In this document: positions 14,703-21,859 of the stretch, piece after piece | Numbering within the stretch: position 1 is the first letter of the stretch | Layout: each line of letters opens with the position of its first letter | From: an uncultured Sphingomonas sp. | GTDB taxonomy: Bacteria > Pseudomonadota > Alphaproteobacteria > Sphingomonadales > Sphingomonadaceae | Direction of reading: 5' to 3' | DNA: 25,024 nucleotides | Assembly (NCBI RefSeq): GCF_934560975.1 | Contig: NZ_CAKTFO010000034.1 | Coordinates: 1 to 25,024, forward strand | Notes under the pieces: model-generated | Database searches by the model: none | Told to the model about the DNA's origin: nothing | The model's input: the letters and a program-made list of their open reading frames with translations, nothing else | Program-made: the position numbers and the translations under genes

Positions 14703-15941
14703 TTATCCGCCGAACAGCTCAAGCTGCGTGTCCGCCGCCTTGGGCATTGGCAGAACCTGATCCGACAGGCGCACCGGTCTCCAGTCGCTGGTAACGATGA
14801 ACGGGCGCACCTTGGCAATCGAATTGGTCAGCCGGCCCACGTCGTCCAGGCGAAGGGCATGCCATCGCCGCGTTTTCACAATCGCATCGACCGCCTTGGG
14901 CCCAAGCCCGGGGACGCGCAGCAACATCTCTCGCGGGGCGCGGTTTACATCGACCGGAAACATGTCGCGGAACTTCAGCGCCCATGCCAGCTTGGGGTCG
15001 GTGTCGAGCGGCAACATGCCGTCCGGTCCCGCCGCCGCCGCCACCTCTGCGGGCGCGAAGCCGTAGAATCGCATCATCCAATCCGACTGGTACAGCCGAT
15101 GCTCCCGGATCAGGGGCGGGCGCTTCAGCGGGAGGATCGCACTGGCATCGGGGATCGGACTGAAGGCGGAATAATAGACGCGGCGCAGCTCGTAGTCGTC
15201 ATAGAGCTGGCTGGCGCTGCCTATAATCTCCGCATCATTGGCGCTGTCCGCCCCGACAATCATCTGCGTCGATTGGCCGGCGGGCGCAAAACGCGGTGCG
15301 GAGCGATAGCGGCGCCGGGCATCGTGCCCGTCCACAATCGCCGTCTTCAACCCGTCCATTGCCCCACGAATGCGCGTCCCCGATTTTTCCGGCGCCAGGC
15401 GGTTCAGGCCCCGCTCGGTCGGCAGTTCGATGTTGATGGACAGACGATCGGCGTACAAACCGGCCTGGTGGATCAACTCGGGATCAGCATCGGGAATGGT
15501 CTTGAGGTGGATATAGCCCCGGAAATCATGCTCCTCCCGCAGGATACGGGCCACCGCTACGATCTGCTCCATCGTATAATCCGAAGATCGGATGATACCC
15601 GACGACAGGAACAATCCCTCGATATAGTTGCGGCGGTAGAAGGAGAGGGTGAGCGTCACCACCTCATCCACCGTGAACCGGGCGCGGCGAACATTGGAAC
15701 TCTTGCGATTGATGCAGTAATGGCAATCGAAGATGCAGCTGTTCGTCAGCAGGATCTTGAGGAGGCTGATGCACCGGCCATCGGGCGCATAAGCATGGCA
15801 AATGCCCATGCCCTCGGTTGAGCCAAGACCCTTGCCGTCGCGCGAATTGCGCTTCGCCGTGCCCGATGATGCGCAGGAAGCGTCATATTTCGCCGCATCC
15901 GCCAGAATCGCCAGCTTTTCGCGTGTATCAAGCTGCGCCAT
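14703..15941 (-). CDS. UDG-linked radical SAM protein (putative DNA modification/repair)
   Basis: A 412-aa radical SAM enzyme of the family named for its linkage to uracil-DNA glycosylase-like genes (TIGR03916 type). The N-terminus TREKLAILADAAKYDASC is characteristic. The [4Fe-4S] motif is CIFDCHYC (Cys69, Cys73, Cys76), following the region GMGICHAYAPDGRC. The TIM-barrel part extends to about 260. Residues about 335-357 (REMLLRVPGLGPKAVDAIV) are a helix-hairpin-helix, implying DNA binding. The last residues QLELFGG resemble a beta-clamp binding motif. Start ATG 15941 has no Shine-Dalgarno; a LexA-like box and predicted -10 sit immediately upstream, fitting a leaderless mRNA. The substrate and reaction are unknown to me. 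Its partner udgX lies downstream on the same strand. Confidence 0.92.
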   Translation of the reverse strand: MAQLDTREKLAILADAAKYDASCASSGTAKRNSRDGKGLGSTEGMGICHAYAPDGRCISLLKILLTNSCIFDCHYCINRKSSNVRRARFTVDEVVTLTLSFYRRNYIEGLFLSSGIIRSSDYTMEQIVAVARILREEHDFRGYIHLKTIPDADPELIHQAGLYADRLSINIELPTERGLNRLAPEKSGTRIRGAMDGLKTAIVDGHDARRRYRSAPRFAPAGQSTQMIVGADSANDAEIIGSASQLYDDYELRRVYYSAFSPIPDASAILPLKRPPLIREHRLYQSDWMMRFYGFAPAEVAAAAGPDGMLPLDTDPKLAWALKFRDMFPVDVNRAPREMLLRVPGLGPKAVDAIVKTRRWHALRLDDVGRLTNSIAKVRPFIVTSDWRPVRLSDQVLPMPKAADTQLELFGG

Positions 15942-15943
15942 GC

Positions 15944-15958
15944 GTTCGGTATATGTTC
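15944..15958 (-). promoter_or_regulatory. LexA (SOS) box, GTTC-N7-GTTC, at the radical SAM start
   Basis: GTTC at 15944-15947 and GTTC at 15955-15958 are separated by exactly seven bases, the direct-repeat form bound by LexA in alphaproteobacteria. The box starts 2 bases upstream of the ATG at 15941 and covers the predicted -10 hexamer, the right place for repression. It is the only such repeat I noticed near a gene start in this window. Confidence 0.75.
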
Positions 15959-15976
15959 TATACGATTCTAAGGCAA
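15948..15976 (-). promoter_or_regulatory. Predicted promoter of the radical SAM gene
   Basis: On the minus strand, TTGCCT (15976-15971) and TATACC (15953-15948) are separated by 17 bases. A start of transcription about six to seven bases further would fall at or next to the A of ATG 15941, giving a leaderless mRNA, consistent with the absence of a Shine-Dalgarno. The -10 lies inside the LexA box. An alternative -10 (TATAGA) sits a few bases further upstream. Confidence 0.5.
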
Positions 15977-15995
15977 TGGCCGGAGCGGCGGTTGA

Positions 15996-17000
15996 TCATC
16001 CCGCCGCCCGCATCGCGATCAGCAATGCGGCGAACAGAAGGTAGAACAGCCCCATGGAGGCGAACAGCGCGCGCGAGACCCGGCCTGCACGAAACGCCAG
16101 GATCATGACCGCGATCGCGCTCGCCGTCACGGCGGCGGCGAGCAGCAGCGAACGATCCAGCAGCCAGGGTGTCCAGAACAGGCCGAACGCGGTCGGCACC
16201 GTCGCCTGGATCATCATCGCGCCGGAAATATTGGCCAGAGCCAGGCGGTGCTTGCCCTGCCGCACCCAGATGATGGCGTTCATCGTCTCCGGCAGTTCCG
16301 TCGCGATCGGGCTCAGCAGCAGGGCGACCAGTTGCGGCTCCACCCCGAACAGTGGGGCCAGGGTGGCGAGCTGACCGACAAACAGGTGCGACGCGACGAA
16401 GATGATGGTCAGCGCCAGCACCGTCTGGAGCAGGATGCGCAGGAGCGGGGGAGTGGCATGACCGGGCGCAAAGGTCAGCGGCTCCAGCTCTCCCTCATCC
16501 TCGCCGGGGCCCGCCATCTCCTTCCTGATATACAGGCCGTAAGCCGCGAGGAAAAACAGGCCGAGCCACGGTTTCCACGCGAAGACGAACAGCCCGAGTG
16601 CGATCTTGGCGGCGAAGATGGTAAGGAACCAGCCTTGATCGCGCGCAAGACCGCGAAACGCGCCGCGCATGGCGGGCGTATTGGCCAGCTGCTGCCGCGA
16701 CAGGATCAGGCTGACCCCGACGGTCGCATAGGCTACCGTCGCCAGCGCCAGCGGACCGCCCAGCGCCGCGCCGACGCCCAGCGCCTTGGTCTCGGCCCCG
16801 CCGAACGCCACCGCCACCAGAGTGACGATGCTTTCGGGCAAGGCGGTGCCGAACGCCGCAAGGACCGACCCCGTAGCCTTGGACCCGACCGACAGCGAGC
16901 GACCAAGCCATTCCACGCCGTTCACGAACAGCTCGCACGACAGATAGATCGCGATTGCCGCGCCCAACAGCAAGGCGGTTGCGAGCCACAGCCCACTCAT
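15996..17000 (-). CDS. CaCA-superfamily sodium/calcium-type cation antiporter
   Basis: A 334-aa inner-membrane protein with about ten hydrophobic segments in two inverted halves. The two alpha-repeats carry the paired acidic motifs: AFGTALPES (about 49-57) and SPIATELPET (about 230-239), each with the Pro-Glu that binds the cation in YrbG/NCX-type exchangers. A hydrophilic loop with acidic residues (GPGEDEGELEP, about 164-174) separates the halves. I chose ATG 17000 because the hydrophobic helix begins there (SGLWLATALLLG); the frame extends upstream to 17165 but that part is basic, low in hydrophobicity and unlikely to be translated. Ion specificity (Ca2+/Na+/H+) is not readable. It ends 55 bases before the radical SAM start. 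Confidence 0.85.
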   Translation of the reverse strand: MSGLWLATALLLGAAIAIYLSCELFVNGVEWLGRSLSVGSKATGSVLAAFGTALPESIVTLVAVAFGGAETKALGVGAALGGPLALATVAYATVGVSLILSRQQLANTPAMRGAFRGLARDQGWFLTIFAAKIALGLFVFAWKPWLGLFFLAAYGLYIRKEMAGPGEDEGELEPLTFAPGHATPPLLRILLQTVLALTIIFVASHLFVGQLATLAPLFGVEPQLVALLLSPIATELPETMNAIIWVRQGKHRLALANISGAMMIQATVPTAFGLFWTPWLLDRSLLLAAAVTASAIAVMILAFRAGRVSRALFASMGLFYLLFAALLIAMRAAG

Positions 17001-17642
17001 GATGACGTTCCCAAGCCGGGCGGACGCGCTTGAACCGGCCTGCGCGCCCGGCCTGGACGCCCGCCGATCCATGGTCTCGCCAAGCCTGATCGCTGCATCC
17101 GCCACGACCCCGCTAGGTCGAGCATGTTGACGGACACCCCGCAACAGCGGGCGGCTACTCCCCAAAGAGAGGCTGCGCTGTGGCAGACGGGCAGAGTGCC
17201 GTCAATGCGGCACGCCAGCCAGTGGGAGCAGGGTGGTCCTGCGGCGGCCCTCTACGGCCTTCACGCATCCTCGTCAGGGTAGCATGGATACGAATGCTCC
17301 GGTCCATGGCATGGGACGGCGTGCGAATAGAGGATCAGATTGGGAACCGGCCATGCCTGGCTCAGCATTCCTGACACGTTCCGTGGGCAACGTAGCCGAA
17401 TGTTGAATGCCTGCCATGTCGCCGAGACCGGCCTGCGCGTGCGATCGCGTCCGAACTGAACCGCAGGCCTCGCGAGCGATCGGCGCTCCACATGCGGCGA
17501 GCATCGCGCGGAGCGGCCGCAAATGGCTCAGCAGGCCGGTCTGCGCGACCGGAATAACCTGAACTGGTGGAGCCGCTCCATGCAGATCAGCCACCTTCAA
17601 CTGCCATCTCGATAATATATATTATGTAAAATAAGGATGATC
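17001..17642. other. 640-bp region without a confident gene
   Basis: Several short frames occur on both strands (for example 17274-17600 minus, TTG start), but none has a good start, Shine-Dalgarno, recognisable domain or helix/strand regularity. I find no tRNA, long inverted repeat or transposase remnant. The region is unusually long for this compact segment, ends in an AT-rich stretch at about 17608-17635, and must contain the antiporter promoter. A decayed gene is possible. Confidence 0.5.
17612..17625. repeat. AT-only 14-bp perfect palindrome
   Basis: ATAATATATATTAT is its own reverse complement and is followed by GTAAAATAAGG, so about 25 bases are almost pure A/T inside a roughly 65% GC genome. 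It lies 18 bases past the end of the small membrane gene at 17643. It could be an operator or a promoter core for the orphan region; no regulator is adjacent. Confidence 0.5.
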
Positions 17643-17816
17643 TCAGGAGCGTATGAATGTCGTCACGACCCACAATCCAGCGATCAGCGCGACCCAGATC
17701 AAGGCCAGCCTTGCCGCGCGTCCGGCCGGCACCGCGCCTGACCAGAAACGCCGTCCCACCAGGATCAGCATCATGACGATAGCCAAAACCGACAGCAGGA
17801 TCTGACGTTCGCTCAT
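17643..17816 (-). CDS. Small membrane protein (57 aa) coupled to the MBL hydrolase gene
   Basis: A 57-aa ORF whose ATG (17816-17814) overlaps the TGA of the upstream MBL gene in an ATGA arrangement, implying translational coupling. It has two hydrophobic stretches, about 6-20 (ILLSVLAIVMMLILV) and about 37-54 (LALIWVALIAGLWVVTTF), joined by a basic linker (GRRFWSGAVPAGRAAR), so a two-helix hairpin with a cytoplasmic positive loop is likely. I know no named family; short membrane proteins at this place follow the MBL gene in some related genomes (from memory). It is the last gene of the leftward cluster. Confidence 0.72.
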   Translation of the reverse strand: MSERQILLSVLAIVMMLILVGRRFWSGAVPAGRAARLALIWVALIAGLWVVTTFIRS

Positions 17817-18577
17817 AGCTCTATGACGAGCCCATCAAAGCCCGGCTCCACATGGCTCGGCAGTTCGGCTGCGAGCGTTCGATAGTCCATCGACTGGTCC
17901 ATGTGCGTCAGCACGCTTTGCTTCGCCCGTACGTCCGCAATCGCCTGCAACGTCATGGCAAGATGCGGATGGGTCGGATGCGGCGCACGGCGCAATGCAT
18001 CAACCACCCACAAGTCCACGTCTTCAAACAGGCCCTGCATGCCCGCCGTCATCTCGCTGAAATCCGTCGCATATCCTACCGACGAGCCGCCCGCATCGAA
18101 CCGCAGCCCGGCGGACAGGATCTCGCCATGCGGCATGTCGGTGACAGCCACGTCGATGTCGCCGATGCGGATCTTGTCGGGCAGCAAGTGGCCGCTGGAG
18201 GTCGGTGGATAGCCGCCCCGACCATGAAACACGTAATGGAAACGCCGGTCGAGCAAGGCCAGGGTTTCCGGCCGCGCGAAGCCCGGCACCGGTGCGTTGC
18301 GGACATGAAAAAGCTGACGCAGATCGTCGATGCCATGGGTGTGATCGGCATGTTCATGCGTCCAGATCACCGCATCGATCGTGCGGACATCGGCGGCCAG
18401 CAGCTGCGCGCGCATGTCCGGCCCCGTGTCGACCAGGATTGCCGTGGTCGCCGTCTCCACCAGGATCGAGGCACGGGTGCGACGGTTGCGTGGATCGCCT
18501 GGGTCGCACGCTCCCCAGTCACCGCCGATGCGCGGCACGCCCGACGATGTGCCGCAGCCGAGGATGGTTACCTTCAT
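17813..18577 (-). CDS. MBL-fold metallohydrolase, PhnP-like
   Basis: A 254-aa cytoplasmic protein of the metallo-beta-lactamase fold. It opens MKVTILGCGTSSGVPRIG, the usual start of the PhnP / ribonuclease Z-like branch, and has the metal-binding THEHADH (His74, His76, Asp78, His79), His150 in MPHGE, Asp172 in ATDFSE and His225 in LTHMD, enough for two metal ions. PhnP is a phosphoribosyl cyclic phosphodiesterase, but members next to tatD in alphaproteobacteria are not part of phosphonate operons, so a general phosphodiesterase role is safer. Its ATG overlaps the tatD stop (ATGA) and its stop overlaps the next small gene. Confidence 0.92.
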   Translation of the reverse strand: MKVTILGCGTSSGVPRIGGDWGACDPGDPRNRRTRASILVETATTAILVDTGPDMRAQLLAADVRTIDAVIWTHEHADHTHGIDDLRQLFHVRNAPVPGFARPETLALLDRRFHYVFHGRGGYPPTSSGHLLPDKIRIGDIDVAVTDMPHGEILSAGLRFDAGGSSVGYATDFSEMTAGMQGLFEDVDLWVVDALRRAPHPTHPHLAMTLQAIADVRAKQSVLTHMDQSMDYRTLAAELPSHVEPGFDGLVIEL

Positions 18578-19365
18578 GCCGCCGCCCCGCTTGACGCCGC
18601 CTTGGTGAACAACGCCATGAAATTGGCGGCGGTGCGCGCCTTCAGATCCTCGACATCCTCGCCGCGCAGATCGGCGATGAACTGCGCCGTGTTTGCCACG
18701 AATGAAGGCTCGCCAGTTTTGCCCCGGTGCGGAACCGGCGCAAGGAACGGCGCATCCGTTTCGATCAGCATGCGATCTCCCGGCAACGTCGCCGCCGTCT
18801 GCTGAAGATCGCGCGCATTCTTGAACGTCACGATGCCCGCGATCGAGATATACAGCCCCATCTCAAGCATTTGCTCGGCAAAGTTTTGACTGGCGGTGAA
18901 ACAGTGGATCAGCGCTGGAAACGCCCCCTGCCCCATTTCCTCCGCCATGATCGCCGCCGTATCCTCCTCGGCCGATCGGGTGTGGATTATGAGCGGTAGT
19001 TGCGCCTCGCGCGATGCGGCGATGTGGGCGCGGAAACTGGTCTGCTGGCGCTGGCGGTCGCTATGGTCGTAAAAATAGTCCAGCCCGGTCTCGCCGATAC
19101 CAATCACCTTGGGGTGGCGCGTCGCCTCCACCAGCTTGGCGGCATCAATGTCGGCGTATTCGTCCGCCTCATGCGGATGGATGCCGACCGATGCCCATAC
19201 GTCCGGCTCGCGCTCCGCCGTGGCGATCACGGCGTCCCATTCGCGCGCGCGGGTGGAGATGTTGAGCATCCCCGTCACCCCGCGTGCGCGGGCCCGCGCC
19301 AGCACGGCGGCCTGATCCTCCACCAGGCCTTTATAGTTGAGGTGGCAATGACTATCGATCAGCAT
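18574..19365 (-). CDS. tatD: TatD-family metal-dependent DNase/hydrolase
   Basis: A 263-aa TIM-barrel metallohydrolase acting as a 3'-5' exonuclease in DNA turnover or quality control. The start ATG 19365 gives the family N-terminus MLIDSHCHLNY and touches the metG stop by one base (TGATG); a longer frame from 19383 adds six residues. Metal ligands are in place: His6 and His8, Glu92 in GIGETGLDYF, His128 in IIHTRSAEEDT, His154 in LIHCFTAS, Asp204 in IETDAPFLAP. The YcfH/TatD subgroup is encoded after metG in many bacteria, matching the gene order seen here. Confidence 0.95.
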   Translation of the reverse strand: MLIDSHCHLNYKGLVEDQAAVLARARARGVTGMLNISTRAREWDAVIATAEREPDVWASVGIHPHEADEYADIDAAKLVEATRHPKVIGIGETGLDYFYDHSDRQRQQTSFRAHIAASREAQLPLIIHTRSAEEDTAAIMAEEMGQGAFPALIHCFTASQNFAEQMLEMGLYISIAGIVTFKNARDLQQTAATLPGDRMLIETDAPFLAPVPHRGKTGEPSFVANTAQFIADLRGEDVEDLKARTAANFMALFTKAASSGAAA

Positions 19366-20870
19366 CAGGCAGGCTCCACCCACCGCGGGAAAACGCCCTG
19401 CGGAGCGGGAAGCTGCGTTCCCGGTGCGAGCGGCACGTCCAAGGCCGCGAAATCACGCGCCTCCGCCGGCTGGTTGAGGAGGTCCAGCAGCTTGTCCGCA
19501 CTTGCCGGGATGGCCCAACGCGCCAGGATGGCCAGGATACGCACCGCCTCCGCCGTCCAGTAGAGCACGCCGTCCGCCATGTCCGGATCCTCCTTGCGGA
19601 GCGACCAGGGCGCCATGTCGGCAAAGTAGCGATTGGCCAGCGCCACGCCGTCCCAAACGATCTCCAGCGCGCGGTGCAGCGCCAGATCGTCCATCGCGCT
19701 GTCCAGCCGCTCGCGCAACTGAGCCAAGCCCAGTTGGTCGTGGGCGGGGCCGGGCTGCGGCACCACGCCCCCGCAATTCTTGGCGATGATCGACAGGCAA
19801 CGCTGCGCAAGGTTGCCGAGCCCGTTGGCCAGATCGGCGTTGCAGCGAGTGACGATCGCCTCATGGCTGTAGCTGCCATCCTGCCCGAAGCTGACCTCGC
19901 GCAGCAGGAAGTAGCGCAACTGGTCCACGCCGTAGAGTTCCGCCATCTCAAGCGGATCGACCACGTTGCCGACCGACTTGGACATCTTCTCCCCCCGGTT
20001 GAGGAGGAAGCCGTGACCGAACACCTGACGCGGCAGGTCCAGCCCGGCGGACATCAGGAATGCCGGCCAATAGACGGCATGGAACCGCACGATGTCCTTG
20101 CCGATGATGTGCAGGTCAGCCGGCCACCGCGCTGGTTTGTCGGGATAACCGGCCCCGGTGAGATAGTTGGTGAGCGCGTCCACCCACACATACATGACGT
20201 GGCCGGGACTGTCGGGCACCGGCACGCCCCAATCGAAGCTGGTGCGCGAGATGGACAGGTCCGCCAGCCTGCCCTTGACGAAGCTGACCACCTCGTTCCG
20301 GCGGCCTTCCGGCCGGATGAAGTCGGGATGGGCGTCGTAATGGGACAGCAGCCGGTCGGCATATGCGGACAGGCGAAAGAACCAGCTTTCCTCCACCGTC
20401 CACTCGACCGGGGTACCCTGCGGCGACAGCTTCTGCCCACCTTCGCCTTCGGTCAGCTCCTCCTCGCCGTAGAAGGCTTCGTCCCGCACCGAATACCAGC
20501 CTTCGTAGCGGCCGAGATAGATGTCGCCATTCGCCTGCATCGCCGTCCAGATCGCCTGGCTGGCGGTATAATGATCGGGCTCGGTGGTGCGGATGAACCG
20601 ATCGAACGAGATGTTGAGAGCGTCGTCCATCTTCCGGAAATGGCCCGACATTTCGTCGGCCAGTGTCCTGGGCGTGATGTCGCGCGCCTTGGCGGTCTGC
20701 GCCATCTTCAAGCCATGCTCGTCCGTGCCGGTCATGAAGAAGACGTCGCGACCCTGCATCCGGCGAAAACGCGCAATCGCATCGGCGGCGATTGCCTCAT
20801 AGGCATGGCCGATATGCGGGCGACCATTGGGATAGCTGATGGCGGTGGTGATGTAGAAAGGCTCGGCCAT
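19365..20870 (-). CDS. metG: Methionyl-tRNA synthetase
   Basis: It charges tRNA-Met for initiation and elongation. The 501-aa protein is the short form without a C-terminal dimerisation (EMAP-like) domain. The class I signatures are HIGH (19-22, in YPNGRPHIGHAYE) and KMSKS (295-299, in NRGEKMSKSVGN). The connective-peptide region (about 120-150) has no CxxC knuckle, so it is a MetRS that does not hold a zinc knuckle there. The anticodon-binding alpha-helical domain occupies about 350-490. It starts 5 bases after holB ends and overlaps the tatD start by one base, so it is embedded in the cluster. Confidence 0.98.
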   Translation of the reverse strand: MAEPFYITTAISYPNGRPHIGHAYEAIAADAIARFRRMQGRDVFFMTGTDEHGLKMAQTAKARDITPRTLADEMSGHFRKMDDALNISFDRFIRTTEPDHYTASQAIWTAMQANGDIYLGRYEGWYSVRDEAFYGEEELTEGEGGQKLSPQGTPVEWTVEESWFFRLSAYADRLLSHYDAHPDFIRPEGRRNEVVSFVKGRLADLSISRTSFDWGVPVPDSPGHVMYVWVDALTNYLTGAGYPDKPARWPADLHIIGKDIVRFHAVYWPAFLMSAGLDLPRQVFGHGFLLNRGEKMSKSVGNVVDPLEMAELYGVDQLRYFLLREVSFGQDGSYSHEAIVTRCNADLANGLGNLAQRCLSIIAKNCGGVVPQPGPAHDQLGLAQLRERLDSAMDDLALHRALEIVWDGVALANRYFADMAPWSLRKEDPDMADGVLYWTAEAVRILAILARWAIPASADKLLDLLNQPAEARDFAALDVPLAPGTQLPAPQGVFPRWVEPA

Positions 20871-20875
20871 AGCCT

Positions 20876-21859
20876 TCAGCCTTTAGCGGCCCGCTCCACG
20901 GGGGCAAGCTTCGCCAGCAGTCCGGCAATCTCGAACACAGTGGTCTGCTGGTCCAGCGACTGGTGCACGGCGCGGTCGGCAATGTCGCGCGCCTGCCGCC
21001 ACAGCGCGATATGATCTCCCATCGCCGACGGCGAGGAACGCCGAACCTCACGGGCGATGCGCGACGGCGCGCGCTCCAGAAACGCCTCGTAACGGGGCTG
21101 CGCCGCCTTGAGGCTGAGCGCACGGCCGAGCGTTGTGCGGATCGCATTGGAAGGGTCGCCATGGACCGCCAGCTTCTCGATCGCGGCGTCCAGCCCGGCA
21201 ATGTCCAGCCCGGCGAAGCGCAGCGCCTCGCCCGGTGCGCCGTCCGCAACCGCGACCAGGCTTGCAACCTCCTCCTCATCCGCGCCGTCGAGCACGCGGC
21301 GCAGCACCACCCGCGTCCGCTCCGCATCGAGACGGTTGAACCGCAGCAGCCGGCAGCGTGAGCGGATCGTGGGCAGCAGCCGGCCCGGCGCATGGCTGAC
21401 CAGCAGGAAGATCGTGCCGGCTGGCGGCTCCTCCAGATTCTTGAGCAGCGCGTTGGCGGCACTGCGTTCCAGATCGTCGATAGCGTCGATCACAACCACC
21501 CGCCGCCCGGACAGGCTCGGCGTGGTGGCGAACAGAGGTTGCAGCCCCCGCACCTGCTCTACGCTGATCGATCGCGCCAACTCGTCCGAACTTGCGCGGG
21601 GAAGCCGTTGCAACAGCCGATAATCCGGATGCGAGCCCGCAGCCAGCAACGCCGCAATGCGATGCTCGTCCGGCACCACAAGGTTGCCTTGGGACGTCAG
21701 CGGCCCGGCGGCATCGGCCAGCAGCTTGCGCGCGGCGGCACGGGCGAACGTACCCTTGCCGATCCCCTGCGGGCCCGCCAGCAGCCAGGCATGGTGGAGC
21801 CGGCCGCTGCGTGCCGCATCCAGCAGCGCACCGGCCTGTTCGTCATGGCCGATGATCAT
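20876..21859 (-). CDS. holB: DNA polymerase III delta' subunit
   Basis: A 327-aa clamp-loader subunit. It has an AAA+ fold with an intact Walker A GPQGIGKGT (29-37), the Walker B-like VVVIDAIDDL (121-130), the AANALLKNLEEPP block (about 134-146) and the SRC motif (167-169) that supplies the trans-acting arginine to a neighbouring clamp-loader ATPase. The zinc-binding cysteines of E. coli delta' are absent, normal for alphaproteobacteria. The ATG overlaps the tmk TGA by four bases, indicating coupling. The tmk-holB pair is a conserved arrangement in many bacteria. Confidence 0.96.
   Translation of the reverse strand: MIIGHDEQAGALLDAARSGRLHHAWLLAGPQGIGKGTFARAAARKLLADAAGPLTSQGNLVVPDEHRIAALLAAGSHPDYRLLQRLPRASSDELARSISVEQVRGLQPLFATTPSLSGRRVVVIDAIDDLERSAANALLKNLEEPPAGTIFLLVSHAPGRLLPTIRSRCRLLRFNRLDAERTRVVLRRVLDGADEEEVASLVAVADGAPGEALRFAGLDIAGLDAAIEKLAVHGDPSNAIRTTLGRALSLKAAQPRYEAFLERAPSRIAREVRRSSPSAMGDHIALWRQARDIADRAVHQSLDQQTTVFEIAGLLAKLAPVERAAKG

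Noticed and set aside
17001..17165. 55-residue N-terminal extension of the cation antiporter
   Set aside because: The extension is Arg/Ala-rich, non-hydrophobic and unlike the family; the membrane helix begins at the ATG at 17000.
17274..17600. 108-aa minus-strand frame in the orphan region
   Set aside because: TTG start, poor ribosome site, no recognisable domain, and stops in the neighbouring frames would break any longer homologue. It is kept only as a possible remnant under findings.
17652..17804. 50-aa plus-strand ORF with AGGAG before an ATG, opposite the small membrane gene
   Set aside because: The minus-strand frame has an ATGA coupling to the MBL gene and a regular two-helix membrane pattern; the plus-strand product is of low complexity and polar without visible structure.
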